A DNA stretch of 64,000 bases from Epinephelus fuscoguttatus (Eukaryota > Chordata > Actinopteri > Perciformes > Serranidae), in contig NC_064762.1 in assembly GCF_011397635.1 (NCBI RefSeq), positions 25,402,117 through 25,466,116 of the forward strand, given 5' to 3'. A program made the translations under genes and the position numbers. Of this stretch, positions 40,801 to 46,610 are shown one piece after another. The notes under the pieces were generated by a model, which was given only the letters and a program-made list of their open reading frames with translations, did not search any database and was not told the DNA's origin. The first letter of the stretch is position 1. The number at the start of each line of letters is the position of its first letter.

Positions 40801-41977
40801 TGTTGTTTTAATTTTGACTGAAAAATCCTTCCACCAGATTAAAACACACGTGTGCATTCATTGAGGCTTGAGATGAGATGCAGCTGCAGGACAGAGCTAT
40901 GATCTGCTTGGAGACCAATAACAAGGAAAACAAACTCACATATTTAGATAAAAAACATCAGTAGGCATTATGTAACTTGTGTTTTTTAATTTGGTGGAAA
41001 AATTTCTCAGTCACCAAAGTCTGGCTCCTCGAACACTGTCACTCTCATCAATTCCTTCTTTCATATTTTCCTTGGTGCATGTGTATCTCTAGAACAGAAA
41101 CTGCAAATAATAAACCTACCATAATAATGATCTCTGGAAAACCCTTTGGACAGTCCCAGAAATGTGCAGGTTGGTCCAGTCAGCATCTCTCAGTAAATGC
41201 AATAAATAAAGAAAATTAAATTAGATTAAAAACAAAAATGTAAAAACCCAGCCCAGTCCGTAATGTCTGTGACATATTTGCAGACAGTGGATGCTCTGCC
41301 TCATGCCATTGCTGTGTCTTCAGGAAATTTCAGTTTCTTTTCTGGTTTGATTGAACTGAACTTTTATTGACTGACTTACCTTATTTTATTTATTTATTTA
41401 TTTATTTATTCATTTTCTATACATGGTGACAGAACAAACATGACCAATTTTCTGGTTGATACATTGATTTTTTTTCTCTAAAGAATTGAATTACTGCTTT
41501 ACATGCCTTAGTCTTATTAAGCCATTGAACCAATGAACTTGACTCATTGTTTTTGCAGATTAAAAGAGGCTCAGCAGTCAGTGAAGAGGATCACATCAGA
41601 GAAGAAGGTGGAGACCAGAAAGATCAACCCCAACAGTCTGGTAAGACAAGATTCAGTACAGCAGATACACTAAAGAAGAAAAGAGATTTTACTCTAAAAA
41701 CACACCTCCTTAACCAAATTTTGAACATGCGTATTCACAAATATGCTCAGATGTCCACGCTAAAAGTGTCTGAGATTGTACTTAAATGCTCCCAATTAAA
41801 GTTAGTACTGAAGACACTGCATCCAGAGAAAATCCAAAACACCTTTAGCAAAACATTATTGTGTCATGGAGCTTTGAATGTGCAGTGTTTGTGCCTCCAT
41901 TTATAATACTGATTATTTCTTACTCCCCACAGAAAGAGAGACTGCGTCAGAAAGAAGCAAGCATGTCTTCAACATAA
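3443..41977 (+). CDS. fmn1: Formin-1, long isoform (actin nucleator), multi-exon
   Basis: Formin-1 nucleates and elongates unbranched actin filaments and works with Spire proteins. The predicted protein is 1318 aa (human about 1419). Coding exons: 3443-5075, 12496-12674, 20342-20450, 25822-25883, 26115-26827, 28110-28251, 28882-28969, 30245-30306, 30392-30480, 30577-30706, 31201-31347, 32050-32109, 33877-33997, 38465-38557, 40176-40227, 40522-40671, 41559-41640, 41933-41977. All junctions are GT-AG and keep frame. The N-terminus begins MEGTSATL, like mammalian MEGT starts. A coiled coil precedes an FH1 domain with three proline runs, then an FH2 domain with the [17 protein letters not shown] motif. 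The basic tail ending [14 protein letters not shown] matches the formin-Spire interaction motif of FMN1/FMN2. Joining 12674 directly to 20342 is inferred from phase; further exons in between are possible. Confidence 0.95.
5410..6350. repeat. Composite repeat (DNA-transposon-like) in the fmn1 intron
   Basis: The left part carries CTGTTACTGTCTCTTTAAGCC, and the right part ends TATAGGTCCCCTTTAAGT. Between them lies a separate repeat at 5716-6000. The borders look like a non-autonomous DNA element broken by a second insertion. No transposase frame is seen. Confidence 0.4.
5716..6000 (-). repeat. Dispersed 'CTTGGATGAGAGGTGAA' repeat, copy A
   Basis: Read on the minus strand, it carries CTCTTGGATGAGAGGTGAAG, CTTCAAGAAACTCAAGCAAG and TCCAGTTGCCTA. 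The same series occurs at 21085-21250 on the plus strand. This is a very common fish repeat, probably from a non-LTR element, but I cannot name the family with certainty. Confidence 0.65.
6350..6525 (+). repeat. Dispersed 'AAGTAAAAGTCCTGAATTC' repeat
   Basis: It carries AAGTAAAAGTCCTGAATTCA and TTATCAGCAAAAAGTACTTA, shared with the copies at 1365-1735 and 60437-60870. Confidence 0.65.
7788..7833. repeat. (CT)n microsatellite
   Basis: The tract is almost pure CT with a few interruptions and joins directly to the (AC)n tract that follows. Confidence 0.9.
7834..7884. repeat. (AC)n microsatellite
   Basis: It is about 25 AC units without interruption. It faces a longer GT tract 107 bp downstream. 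Confidence 0.95.
7992..8062. repeat. (GT)n microsatellite
   Basis: It is about 35 GT units, complementary to the AC tract at 7834-7884. A short palindrome (ACGTGGTG...CACCACGT) sits at its left edge. A shorter GT run lies at 8176-8198. Confidence 0.95.
8690..9110. repeat. AT-rich minisatellite, about 47-bp unit
   Basis: The motif TATCTCAAAA or TATCCCAAAA recurs at about 8752, 8793, 8841, 8888, 8934, 8980 and 9022, spaced 41-48 bp apart. Each copy also holds AATGAAAAAC and AATATTGACT variants. It is a diverged tandem array with no coding content. Confidence 0.75.
9400..9620. repeat. Dispersed repeat shared with 12017-12180
   Basis: The block GAATTTAATAGTGTGTGGACAG and TTTCATTTGCTTTCACC recurs with few changes at about 12090-12125. 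Only two copies are in this window and the family is unknown. Confidence 0.45.
12017..12180. repeat. Dispersed repeat shared with 9400-9620
   Basis: It carries GAATTTAATAGTGCATAGACAG followed by TTTTGTTTGCTTTCACC, paralogous to the block near 9440-9475. It lies about 320 bp before an fmn1 exon. Confidence 0.45.
12496..12674 (+). CDS. fmn1: fmn1 long-form second coding exon
   Basis: The acceptor CTCCTCCAG is followed by a 179-bp exon and the donor TTTAGG then GTGAGT. With the last base of the previous exon it encodes 60 residues containing [18 protein letters not shown], which resembles a conserved formin N-terminal block. It ends in phase 0, which fits exon 20342-20450. Confidence 0.85.
13620..13678. 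repeat. (GT)n microsatellite
   Basis: A near-pure GT tract with one GCGC interruption, in an fmn1 intron. A second, shorter GT tract lies at 13827-13850. Confidence 0.9.
14040..14600 (-). repeat. Non-LTR-like repeat tail
   Basis: It carries GAGCGCAGACCTCCGCCAA near 14070 and AAGTTTGGTGAAAATCGGACC near 14477, followed by ATCCTGCTGACAAATAAACT. These are typical of a widespread fish repeat that I believe comes from a non-LTR retrotransposon 3' end. No reverse transcriptase is preserved. Confidence 0.4.
14625..16023. repeat. Composite repeat block with P2X7-like gene fragment
   Basis: It starts at GGAGCCACTGTGACGTCA and ends TATTACACACTGGCCCTTTAA. The end resembles the terminal repeat of the MITE at 20594-21573. 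It holds a short coding relic at 15340-15477 and an (AT)n run near 15859. The exact borders are uncertain. Confidence 0.4.
15340..15477 (+). pseudogene. Fragment like the N-terminus of multicopy fish P2X7-domain proteins
   Basis: A 45-codon frame starts [12 protein letters not shown] and ends RARREAE then TGA. The acidic start followed by [16 protein letters not shown] is, from memory, typical of a large fish family whose members carry a P2X7-type C-terminal domain and often sit in repeats. Nothing of a receptor or of the C-terminal domain is seen here. The frame stops early, so it is probably a dead repeat copy. Confidence 0.35.
16402..16452. repeat. (GT)n microsatellite
   Basis: About 25 GT units without interruption, in an fmn1 intron. 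Confidence 0.95.
18280..18423 (+). promoter_or_regulatory. fmn1: Possible 5' exon for the fmn1 short form
   Basis: A plausible donor (CTCCG then GTAAGA) lies at 18423, about 350 bp before the short-form start codon, in a stretch free of recognised repeats. A separate promoter must exist if the ATG at 18773 opens a first coding exon. No TATA or CCAAT box could be placed with confidence. Confidence 0.2.
18773..20206 (+). CDS. fmn1: fmn1 alternative N-terminal exon (478 aa)
   Basis: It encodes a Glu/Lys-rich, mostly disordered N-terminus. Towards the end are [14 protein letters not shown] and [14 protein letters not shown] followed by [19 protein letters not shown], blocks I recognise from FMN1/FMN2. 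The donor is weak (GGAAAA then GTACGA). Reading on through it adds 12 residues and a stop at 20243-20245, which would give a 490-aa protein lacking FH1 and FH2. Similarity of the next exon to the human GRLQAVWPP block supports splicing here. Confidence 0.85.
18773..41977 (+). CDS. fmn1: Formin-1, short isoform with its own start exon
   Basis: The ATG at 18773 has a strong context (G at -3, G at +4) and an in-frame TGA two codons upstream (18767-18769). This exon therefore cannot simply be read through from upstream and looks like an alternative first coding exon. It joins at 20206 (phase 0) to 20342 and then shares all downstream exons with the long form, giving 1192 aa. Mammalian Fmn1 also has isoforms with different N-terminal modules. 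The exon encodes a conserved formin block near its end. Confidence 0.8.
20342..20450 (+). CDS. fmn1: fmn1 exon, first common exon
   Basis: It encodes [20 protein letters not shown] and then [27 protein letters not shown] and [12 protein letters not shown] are near identical to human FMN1. Its phase-0 start accepts both the long-form exon (12674) and the short-form exon (20206). Confidence 0.92.
20594..21573 (+). mobile_element. MITE with 'AAAGGTCCAGTGTGTAGG' ends
   Basis: The left end AAAGGTCCAGTGTGTAGGAT is matched by the right end, whose reverse complement reads AAAGGTACAGTGTGTAAGAT. Both ends sit in TTTAAA. Inner blocks also mirror each other (TTAGAATGAGCTGTTTATAT against its reverse complement near 21053-21072). 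A different repeat is inserted at 21085-21250. There is no transposase. Confidence 0.7.
21085..21250 (+). repeat. Dispersed 'CTTGGATGAGAGGTGAA' repeat, copy B
   Basis: It carries ATTACCATGACCTGGATGAC, GTCTTGGATGAGAGGTGAAA and AAGTCCAGTTGCCTA. It is the same family as 5716-6000 in the opposite orientation, and is nested in the MITE at 20594-21573. Confidence 0.65.
21860..22060 (-). repeat. Possible LINE 3' tail
   Basis: TTTATTTATTTAAGCTTCAT and TTAACCAGATAAAAAACATT resemble the 'TTTATTTAACCAGGTAA' tail common in fish. The rest is AT-rich and no reverse transcriptase is seen. Confidence 0.35.
22860..23065 (-). mobile_element. Foldback MITE, partial copy 2
   Basis: It holds one end of the family seen at 59330-60435, ending GGGTGAACTCTCCCTTT. 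Inner blocks (GATGTCTGCCTTCTCTC, CAATCTAGACTGATA) match the other copies. The opposite half is missing. Confidence 0.7.
23944..24400 (+). mobile_element. Foldback MITE, partial copy 3
   Basis: It starts AAAGGGACAGTTCACCCC and runs through ATCAGTCTAGATTTTGTTGG and TGAGCTAGCTAACATTACAG to GAGAGCCTCTCC. The left half matches copy 1 throughout. No mirrored right half is visible. Confidence 0.7.
24755..24840. repeat. Short tandem 'CTAACCACGTG' array
   Basis: Three diverged units of about 26 bp start near 24755, 24782 and 24807. Each contains AAACCTAACCA or a variant, then a TG-rich and TTGTTG stretch. Confidence 0.6.
25822..25883 (+). CDS. fmn1: fmn1 coiled-coil exon
   Basis: It encodes [20 protein letters not shown] plus Q, matching the human coiled coil. 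The donor CAG then GTCCGT was chosen over a later GTGTGC because only it keeps frame with the next exon, and the alignment with human is then gap-free across the junction. Confidence 0.9.
26115..26827 (+). CDS. fmn1: fmn1 FH1 exon and start of FH2
   Basis: It opens with the rest of the coiled coil and a conserved [16 protein letters not shown] block. Three proline runs (11, 14 and 7 residues) follow; in formins such runs bind profilin-actin. [11 protein letters not shown] marks the start of FH2. The exon ends in phase 2 at a GTAGGT donor. Confidence 0.95.
27115..27690. repeat. Dispersed 'AACTAAAACTAAAAAC' repeat
   Basis: It opens with TTGTTAACTAAAACTAAAAA and closes with ACTATAATAACAATGCCTTG, with several AACTAAA runs inside. 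It is a common AT-rich fish element of unknown class, in the intron after the FH1 exon. Confidence 0.5.
28110..41977 (+). CDS. fmn1: fmn1 FH2 domain and C-terminal tail (13 exons)
   Basis: FH2 forms the ring-like dimer that rides on growing barbed ends. Exons are 28110-28251, 28882-28969, 30245-30306, 30392-30480, 30577-30706, 31201-31347, 32050-32109, 33877-33997, 38465-38557, 40176-40227, 40522-40671, 41559-41640 and 41933-41977. Landmarks in order are [90 protein letters not shown], and the tail [18 protein letters not shown]. The codon split at 33997/38465 gives Arg and matches human spacing. The acceptor at 28880-28881 is preceded by a long TG repeat. Introns 33998-38464 and 38558-40175 are the largest here. 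Confidence 0.95.
28821..28878. repeat. (TG)n microsatellite abutting an fmn1 splice acceptor
   Basis: About 25 TG units plus GCGTGTGT run straight into the CAG acceptor at 28879-28881, so the repeat takes the place of a normal polypyrimidine tract before exon 28882-28969. Confidence 0.9.
29395..29960 (-). repeat. Possible LINE 3' region
   Basis: AATAATTTATTGATCCCTGC followed by GGGGAAAT, and the segment AGGTTGATGGTAACCTGTAG further on, resemble fish LINE 3' ends. It is non-coding and AT-rich between. Confidence 0.4.
32369..32666 (+). mobile_element. tRNA-derived SINE
   Basis: The head GGTGGCTGTGGCTCAGGAGG then TAGAGC carries an A-box-like TGGCTCAGGAGG. GGCGGTTTGATCTCGGCTCC carries a B-box-like sequence 40-50 bp later. 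The tail AAAGCGCTTTGAGTGGTTGG and GGCGCTATACAAGTGCAAGT is the common fish SINE tail. The copy is in intron 32110-33876. Confidence 0.8.
36620..36831. repeat. 53-bp minisatellite, four copies
   Basis: The landmark TGCC (of CTCTGCCCTTCC) occurs at 36628, 36681, 36734 and 36787, exactly 53 bp apart. Each unit reads roughly as a TCTGCCCTTCCATGTGCCTA block followed by GGAAAGCCTAAGGTGGAGAG. Confidence 0.9.
37320..37760 (+). pseudogene. Relic of a Tc1/mariner-like transposase
   Basis: One frame reads [20 protein letters not shown] then [17 protein letters not shown]. The QQDxAPCHTA block holds the second catalytic Asp of Tc1-like DDE transposases. The catalytic region before and after is lost or frameshifted, and no terminal repeats were found. 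Confidence 0.5.
37948..37994. repeat. Perfect 20-bp inverted repeat with 7-base loop
   Basis: The left arm (37948-37967) contains GTGGGTTGTGGGTCCA. The right arm (37975-37994) is its exact reverse complement. The loop is TTCAGAC. It lies in the fmn1 intron 33998-38464. Confidence 0.95.
39277..39747 (+). mobile_element. Internally deleted Tc1-like element
   Basis: The left end AGTGCATTCAGAAAATACTC is typical of fish Tc1-like elements of the 'CAGTGCATTCGGAAAGTATTC' type. Inner landmarks include AATCAGTTGAATTAATCCCA, GGCCTGAATACTTTTGTCCATG and AATAAATTTGCAAAGAATTT. The right end reads GTGAATACTCTATGAACTCA. At about 470 bp it is non-autonomous. Confidence 0.75.
41387..41412. repeat. (TTTA)n microsatellite
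   Basis: About six TTTA units in the fmn1 intron 40672-41558. Confidence 0.85.
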
Positions 41978-42082
41978 GAGATTTATAGGTGGCTGATACA
42001 CCGGGATCATTACATCTTCACAACCATCCTCACTATGTTTATCCAAGTGGCTGCGGACTATGACACGAAAACCATTATAAAT

Positions 42083-42117
42083 AATAAAATTTGTTGTTAC
42101 TTTTACCAGACAATAAA
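42083..42117 (+). terminator. fmn1: fmn1 polyadenylation signals
   Basis: AATAAA occurs at 42083-42088 and again at 42112-42117, 106 and 135 bp after the stop codon. The mRNA probably ends near 42105-42140. Confidence 0.7.
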
Positions 42118-42370
42118 GAAATCTTTTTCATCATTCACTGACAGTTCTGTCATATAATCTGCTACCTACAGCTGTACTTTAAAGATTTAAAAAAGACATA
42201 ATAAATGTGCAATATTTAGAATATATTAAAAGCGTACACACTGTATTTATATTCTTGTACTGAACTTTCTACGCAAATTATTTGCATTGATTTTGACGTC
42301 TTTAATCCTCCTAGAATATTTTTTCTACGAATAAATCACTGATTAGCACATAATTGATTTCATAGCTTGT

Positions 42371-42376
42371 TTTATT
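42371..42376 (-). terminator. grem1: grem1 polyadenylation signal
   Basis: Minus-strand AATAAA lies 886 bp beyond the grem1 stop. It implies a 3' UTR of about 0.9 kb ending near 42350, only about 200 bp from the fmn1 end. Confidence 0.55.
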
Positions 42377-43261
42377 CACACGCAACTTCACAATACATGA
42401 TACACATATTATACACAGTCATAAAATGAAGTGGCATTCAGCAGTGCAGGTTGTAAAAAAAATCTCTATATCATGATCAGCTTTATATTCCACACAGTGG
42501 AAACAATACAATCCTCCCAGGCCTTTGAAGATGTGTCCTTATACACAAGTGCTGCACATCCATTAGCCTGCGTGTCTGCAACAAATATATGACGTGGTAA
42601 AATGTTACAAACCAGCCTTCGTTAATCTTAAACACTCTTATGTTTTGGGTCATCAGTTCACTTAACTAAACCCTTAACTTTGGTATCATCACCGCATCTA
42701 AAACTATCTGACAACACATCCTCCAAATCTGTTTACACCTCAAACAAACTTGACTGAATGACTGATAAATAACAAGAGTCTAGATATCCTCTTAGAATTT
42801 GGATATGTTAATATCTTAAGTGTCTTTTCCTGCTTTTAAAGGCTGTATTACAGTAAAGTGACGTCATTTTCTGAGCTTACCAGACTGCTCTAGCTGTTCT
42901 GTTATTTGCCTTTACCCACTTAGTCATTATATCCACATTACTGATGATTATTTATCAAAAATCTCACTGTAAATATCTTCTAAAAGCCCAAATAGTCAAC
43001 CCTACAATATCATTGCAATATCAATATCGAGGTATTGGGTCAAAAATACCGCGATATTTTCTCCATATCGTCAAACCCTATATATTATATGAGCATCTTC
43101 TTTCCATTAGAATGCTAAAAAAGGCTCAGGTAGGTTCCCCAACTTTCTGTTCCCACCTTATTCTCACGTGTCCTTTAAGCAAAATACACTTTCCTTTTCT
43201 TATTTTTGCAAAGCTGCACTTTCCTCCAGTGGAAGTGGATATTACTGATCTAGATGCGCAT

Positions 43262-43801
43262 CTAATCCGTGTCTATTGTCGTGCAGCGGCACTGCTTTAC
43301 GCGCTGGACCCGTTTCTTCCTGGTGTTGGGTGTCTGACCAGGGCAGAACAGGGTGTAGGTGACGGTGCTGAAGGTTTTGGGTTTGCAGGCAGAGCAGGAC
43401 TGAAACGCGTCTCCGTCCTGGTAGTTATGCCTCGGGATGTAGAAGGAGTTGCACTGTCCGTAGCAGAAGCGGTTGATGATGGTGCGGCTCAGGCAGCCCT
43501 CCTCCTGGATGGTCTGCTTGAGCGGCTGCGTCTTGCACCAGTCCAGCCGCAGGTAGCGGCGCTCCGTGACGTGCAGCGCCTCCTGACTGGACTCCAGCAC
43601 TTCGTCTGTGGAGGTTACAGGTCCAGACCCGCGGGATATTAGTCCAGTGATGGCGGGTTGTTGGCATCTTTCCGAGTCGTTTGGGCTGTATTTGTTTGGG
43701 TGTGGGAAAGCGCCTTGAAAGGTGGCAGCGTCTGTGCTCCATAGCGGAATGAGCAGCAGCGCCAAAACTGCTGCAGAGACCAGCACAGATGGTGTCTCCA
43801 T
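43262..43801 (-). CDS. grem1: Gremlin-1 (secreted BMP antagonist, DAN family)
   Basis: Gremlin binds BMP2/4/7 outside the cell and blocks receptor binding. The protein is 179 aa (human 184) in a single coding exon. A signal peptide covers about residues 1-25. N41-D-S is a glycosylation site. The cystine-knot domain spans Cys89 to Cys173 with nine cysteines, as in human, and has DWCKTQPLKQTI, CYGQCNSFYIPRH and RVKQCRC. The ATG at 43801 was chosen because an acceptor (TTTTCCTTTCAG) ends at 43810, making the upstream in-frame Met intronic. It differs from human in the SACKPKTFST region, so it may be the more diverged teleost copy (grem1b), which is not proven. An additional Cys46 lies before the knot. 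It is convergent with fmn1. Confidence 0.96.
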   Translation of the reverse strand: METPSVLVSAAVLALLLIPLWSTDAATFQGAFPHPNKYSPNDSERCQQPAITGLISRGSGPVTSTDEVLESSQEALHVTERRYLRLDWCKTQPLKQTIQEEGCLSRTIINRFCYGQCNSFYIPRHNYQDGDAFQSCSACKPKTFSTVTYTLFCPGQTPNTRKKRVQRVKQCRCTTIDTD

Positions 43802-43949
43802 CACTGAAGCTGAAAGGAAAAACACAAAAGTCAGTCATTGATGGAGAGAGGTTTACGCACGGCTTTTACGCGCGCATTACGCACCAAATAAGCAGCAGGA
43901 TAATTTAGTAGTTTCACAAACAAAATAATCTGTTACTAAGTTGAGTTAC

Positions 43950-44060
43950 CTGTTGTTTATGTAAGCTCCTCACAAGAAAACTGTATCCAGTCTGTCAGTT
44001 TACAGCATGTGTCTCTTCTGCAGGTCCTTCCTCCTCTGTCGTGGCTTTATGACTGACACA
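43950..44060 (-). promoter_or_regulatory. grem1: grem1 non-coding first exon and promoter
   Basis: A donor (CAACAG then GTAACT on the minus strand) ends the presumed 5' UTR exon at 43950, pairing with the acceptor at 43810-43811. A CATAAAG motif about 100 bp upstream may act as a weak TATA. The start site is not fixed. Confidence 0.45.
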
Positions 44061-45243
44061 CTGAGGGGATTTCTAAACTCTCTTGAGCTCCAAAGCTTCA
44101 GCAGAACACGCCCCCAAACCCTGATCCCTAACTTAATCTGTCTGAAAGGAGGACAAAAAAACCCTCCAAACTTTGCCAATGCAGATAAGTCGTTTATTTG
44201 ACTTTTACAGAACAAAAACAAAACAAACATTTCTTGGCGAGGTGAGGTGACACATGACAGAGCCAGTGCTGCAGCCTGTACAGACGCCTGTTACTGTAGC
44301 ATGGTGACGAGAATAGATAATCAGAATAAGAGCTACACTAATTGCCATGCTACAGTGACGTAGATCACAGTCAACCTTTACATGACAAAGCAAAGCTGCT
44401 ACAGGTCATAATTAACTTAACAAGAATATGATTTGTATTGAATCTTCGCCTCTGAAGACACAAAGGTGATTAACTGTATCAACACATAGAAAAATTAAAC
44501 ATCAGGGTGTGAGTAAATTGCTCTCTGTACAGTCGTGATTAATTATAACTTTCTCATTTAACATTCCAACAGATCAATATATCTCTATACAGCCTCTTAT
44601 TATAATACAGTTGTAGATATGCTGTACACTGCCAGTCAAGATTTTAACACTTTGTATTTCAGCATTTTGGGGTAAATGGTCAAATCTCAGGCAATGATTC
44701 TACGTAAAGGTTGCCATTATTGTTTATTATGGCAACAAATTTGACCAATTTTAGCAACAGTAACAAGCTCCAAATAGCTAGGAGAGATTAAAAATGCATA
44801 CCAAACAAAAGTTCAGGTGTCAGGAGGATATGTTGGCACACCAATGAACCACTTAATTGTTATGTAGCAGTGTTGATATAATATTAATTTTCAGTGGCAA
44901 ATGGGCTTTTCTGGTCGAGAAAAAAATTATTTTCTTGCCATGTCACTGGTTAAAATATACATTTACTATTGTTTGGCCCGTGACTCCTTAAATTTTTCAC
45001 AATAAAAAAAAAGTCTGCCCACCCCTGTTCTAGACTCATTAATATGATTGCGATACAATAAAAAAGTTATCATTTTTTGCTTAGATTTTCTCTGCTTACT
45101 ATTTCATATGTCACAGTACTTGCACTGAACTCACACACCCATTGCTTGTTCACCAAAATGCTTCAATATGCAGTGTTACAAAGTCCTATCTGAGAGTATA
45201 CTTTGAGTGAATGAGTATACAGTGAGTGTTGCAGTGCAGGAGT

Positions 45244-46579
45244 TTAGGTGGAGGATTTGCTGGCAGCAGAGACCATAGGCGCCTCTTCTTTCTCCTCCTC
45301 CTCCTCCTCCTCCTCCTCCTCCTCCTCCTCCTCAGAGAAGTGAGGTACAGATTTTTTGGCGACCACATTGTCCAGCCTCTGGCCCATTAAGTACGGGTTC
45401 ACACTCTGCAGGGAGGCAGAGAAATATATATTAATACAGTAAGTACATAAAGAGTCTGATTAAATAGAACAATCTAAATAAGAAATATTGAATGTGGGAT
45501 TCTTAGCTTGTTCATAAAATATCACTTCACATCTAAAGAGTTTAAGAGTCCATCGCTTCCTTCAGGGGAAGATGTCTGTGTCGGTGATGTGGTTTCTCAG
45601 ACACAATACAACACAGGAAACAAACAACAAAAACGATACCCTTTTTCTTCTCTTCGGTCCCCCCTTCAGTTTCTGGTACAAAAGCTCCTTGTTCTGAAAG
45701 GACACACACATTAAATCATGTCTCCATTGTTTCACAGTCTCTCTGCTCCTAAATTACAGTCAACAAATTGCCCAAATGCCTTTACAGGGAATAAAAACAC
45801 TCAAATGGGTGATTTCTTCAGGGTCAGACCAAGATACAGGAATGAATCCATGCAAAGCAAAAACAAGTTTTGTTTGATCCTTTAAATGGCAAAAATCTTG
45901 TCCTCATTTTGTGAGCAGACCACGAGACACCAAACTGAGACTGCTTGTTCCCATCATCCATTTCTCTCTTTCAGATGTTAGACAATGAAACTAGAATACA
46001 TTATCACGCTGCGACACCGCTCCATGCTCACACTTAGTCACTTAGTCTAAAAATAAACATCTGAACACTTGTTGTATAGCAGTCAGAACCAGTGGTGTAC
46101 GGTAGTTATGAGGGCCCCAGTGCACACTATCATGCACATATCATCTCGTCACATGATCAGAGATTTGGCATTGGATAACATCAACATATTACCCAGCAAT
46201 CATCACTGCATGTCTGTATATACAACAAATGCCAAAGACAATAAGACATTTTAATTTAATTTAACAGTTTTGATAGTTGATTTAGTTATTGAATAAGCAT
46301 ATTATTTTGTTAGAAATGCTAAGGTGGCAATCACTCAGAAGGGCCCGTTCTCCACTCAACACATCGTTTGAGGGCCCATTCTCTCTATGGCTCCCCACCT
46401 CAACCAGTGTAACCTGCACTGCCTATATTTACACCCCTGTTCAGAACACACTCCCAGTTTGCTTGAGAGGGTTGCACCTCCAGTATTTGATGAGATGTAG
46501 CTCATATTTCTATCAAGTTTAAATAATTTATTGCATGTTTCTTTGAACAAAAGCATTTGCCAAATGAATATAATGCTAT

Positions 46580-46610
<31 letters not shown>

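Noticed and set aside
42944-43642. A 232-codon plus-strand frame
   Set aside because: It is the antisense shadow of the gremlin coding exon; the minus strand has the cystine-knot domain.
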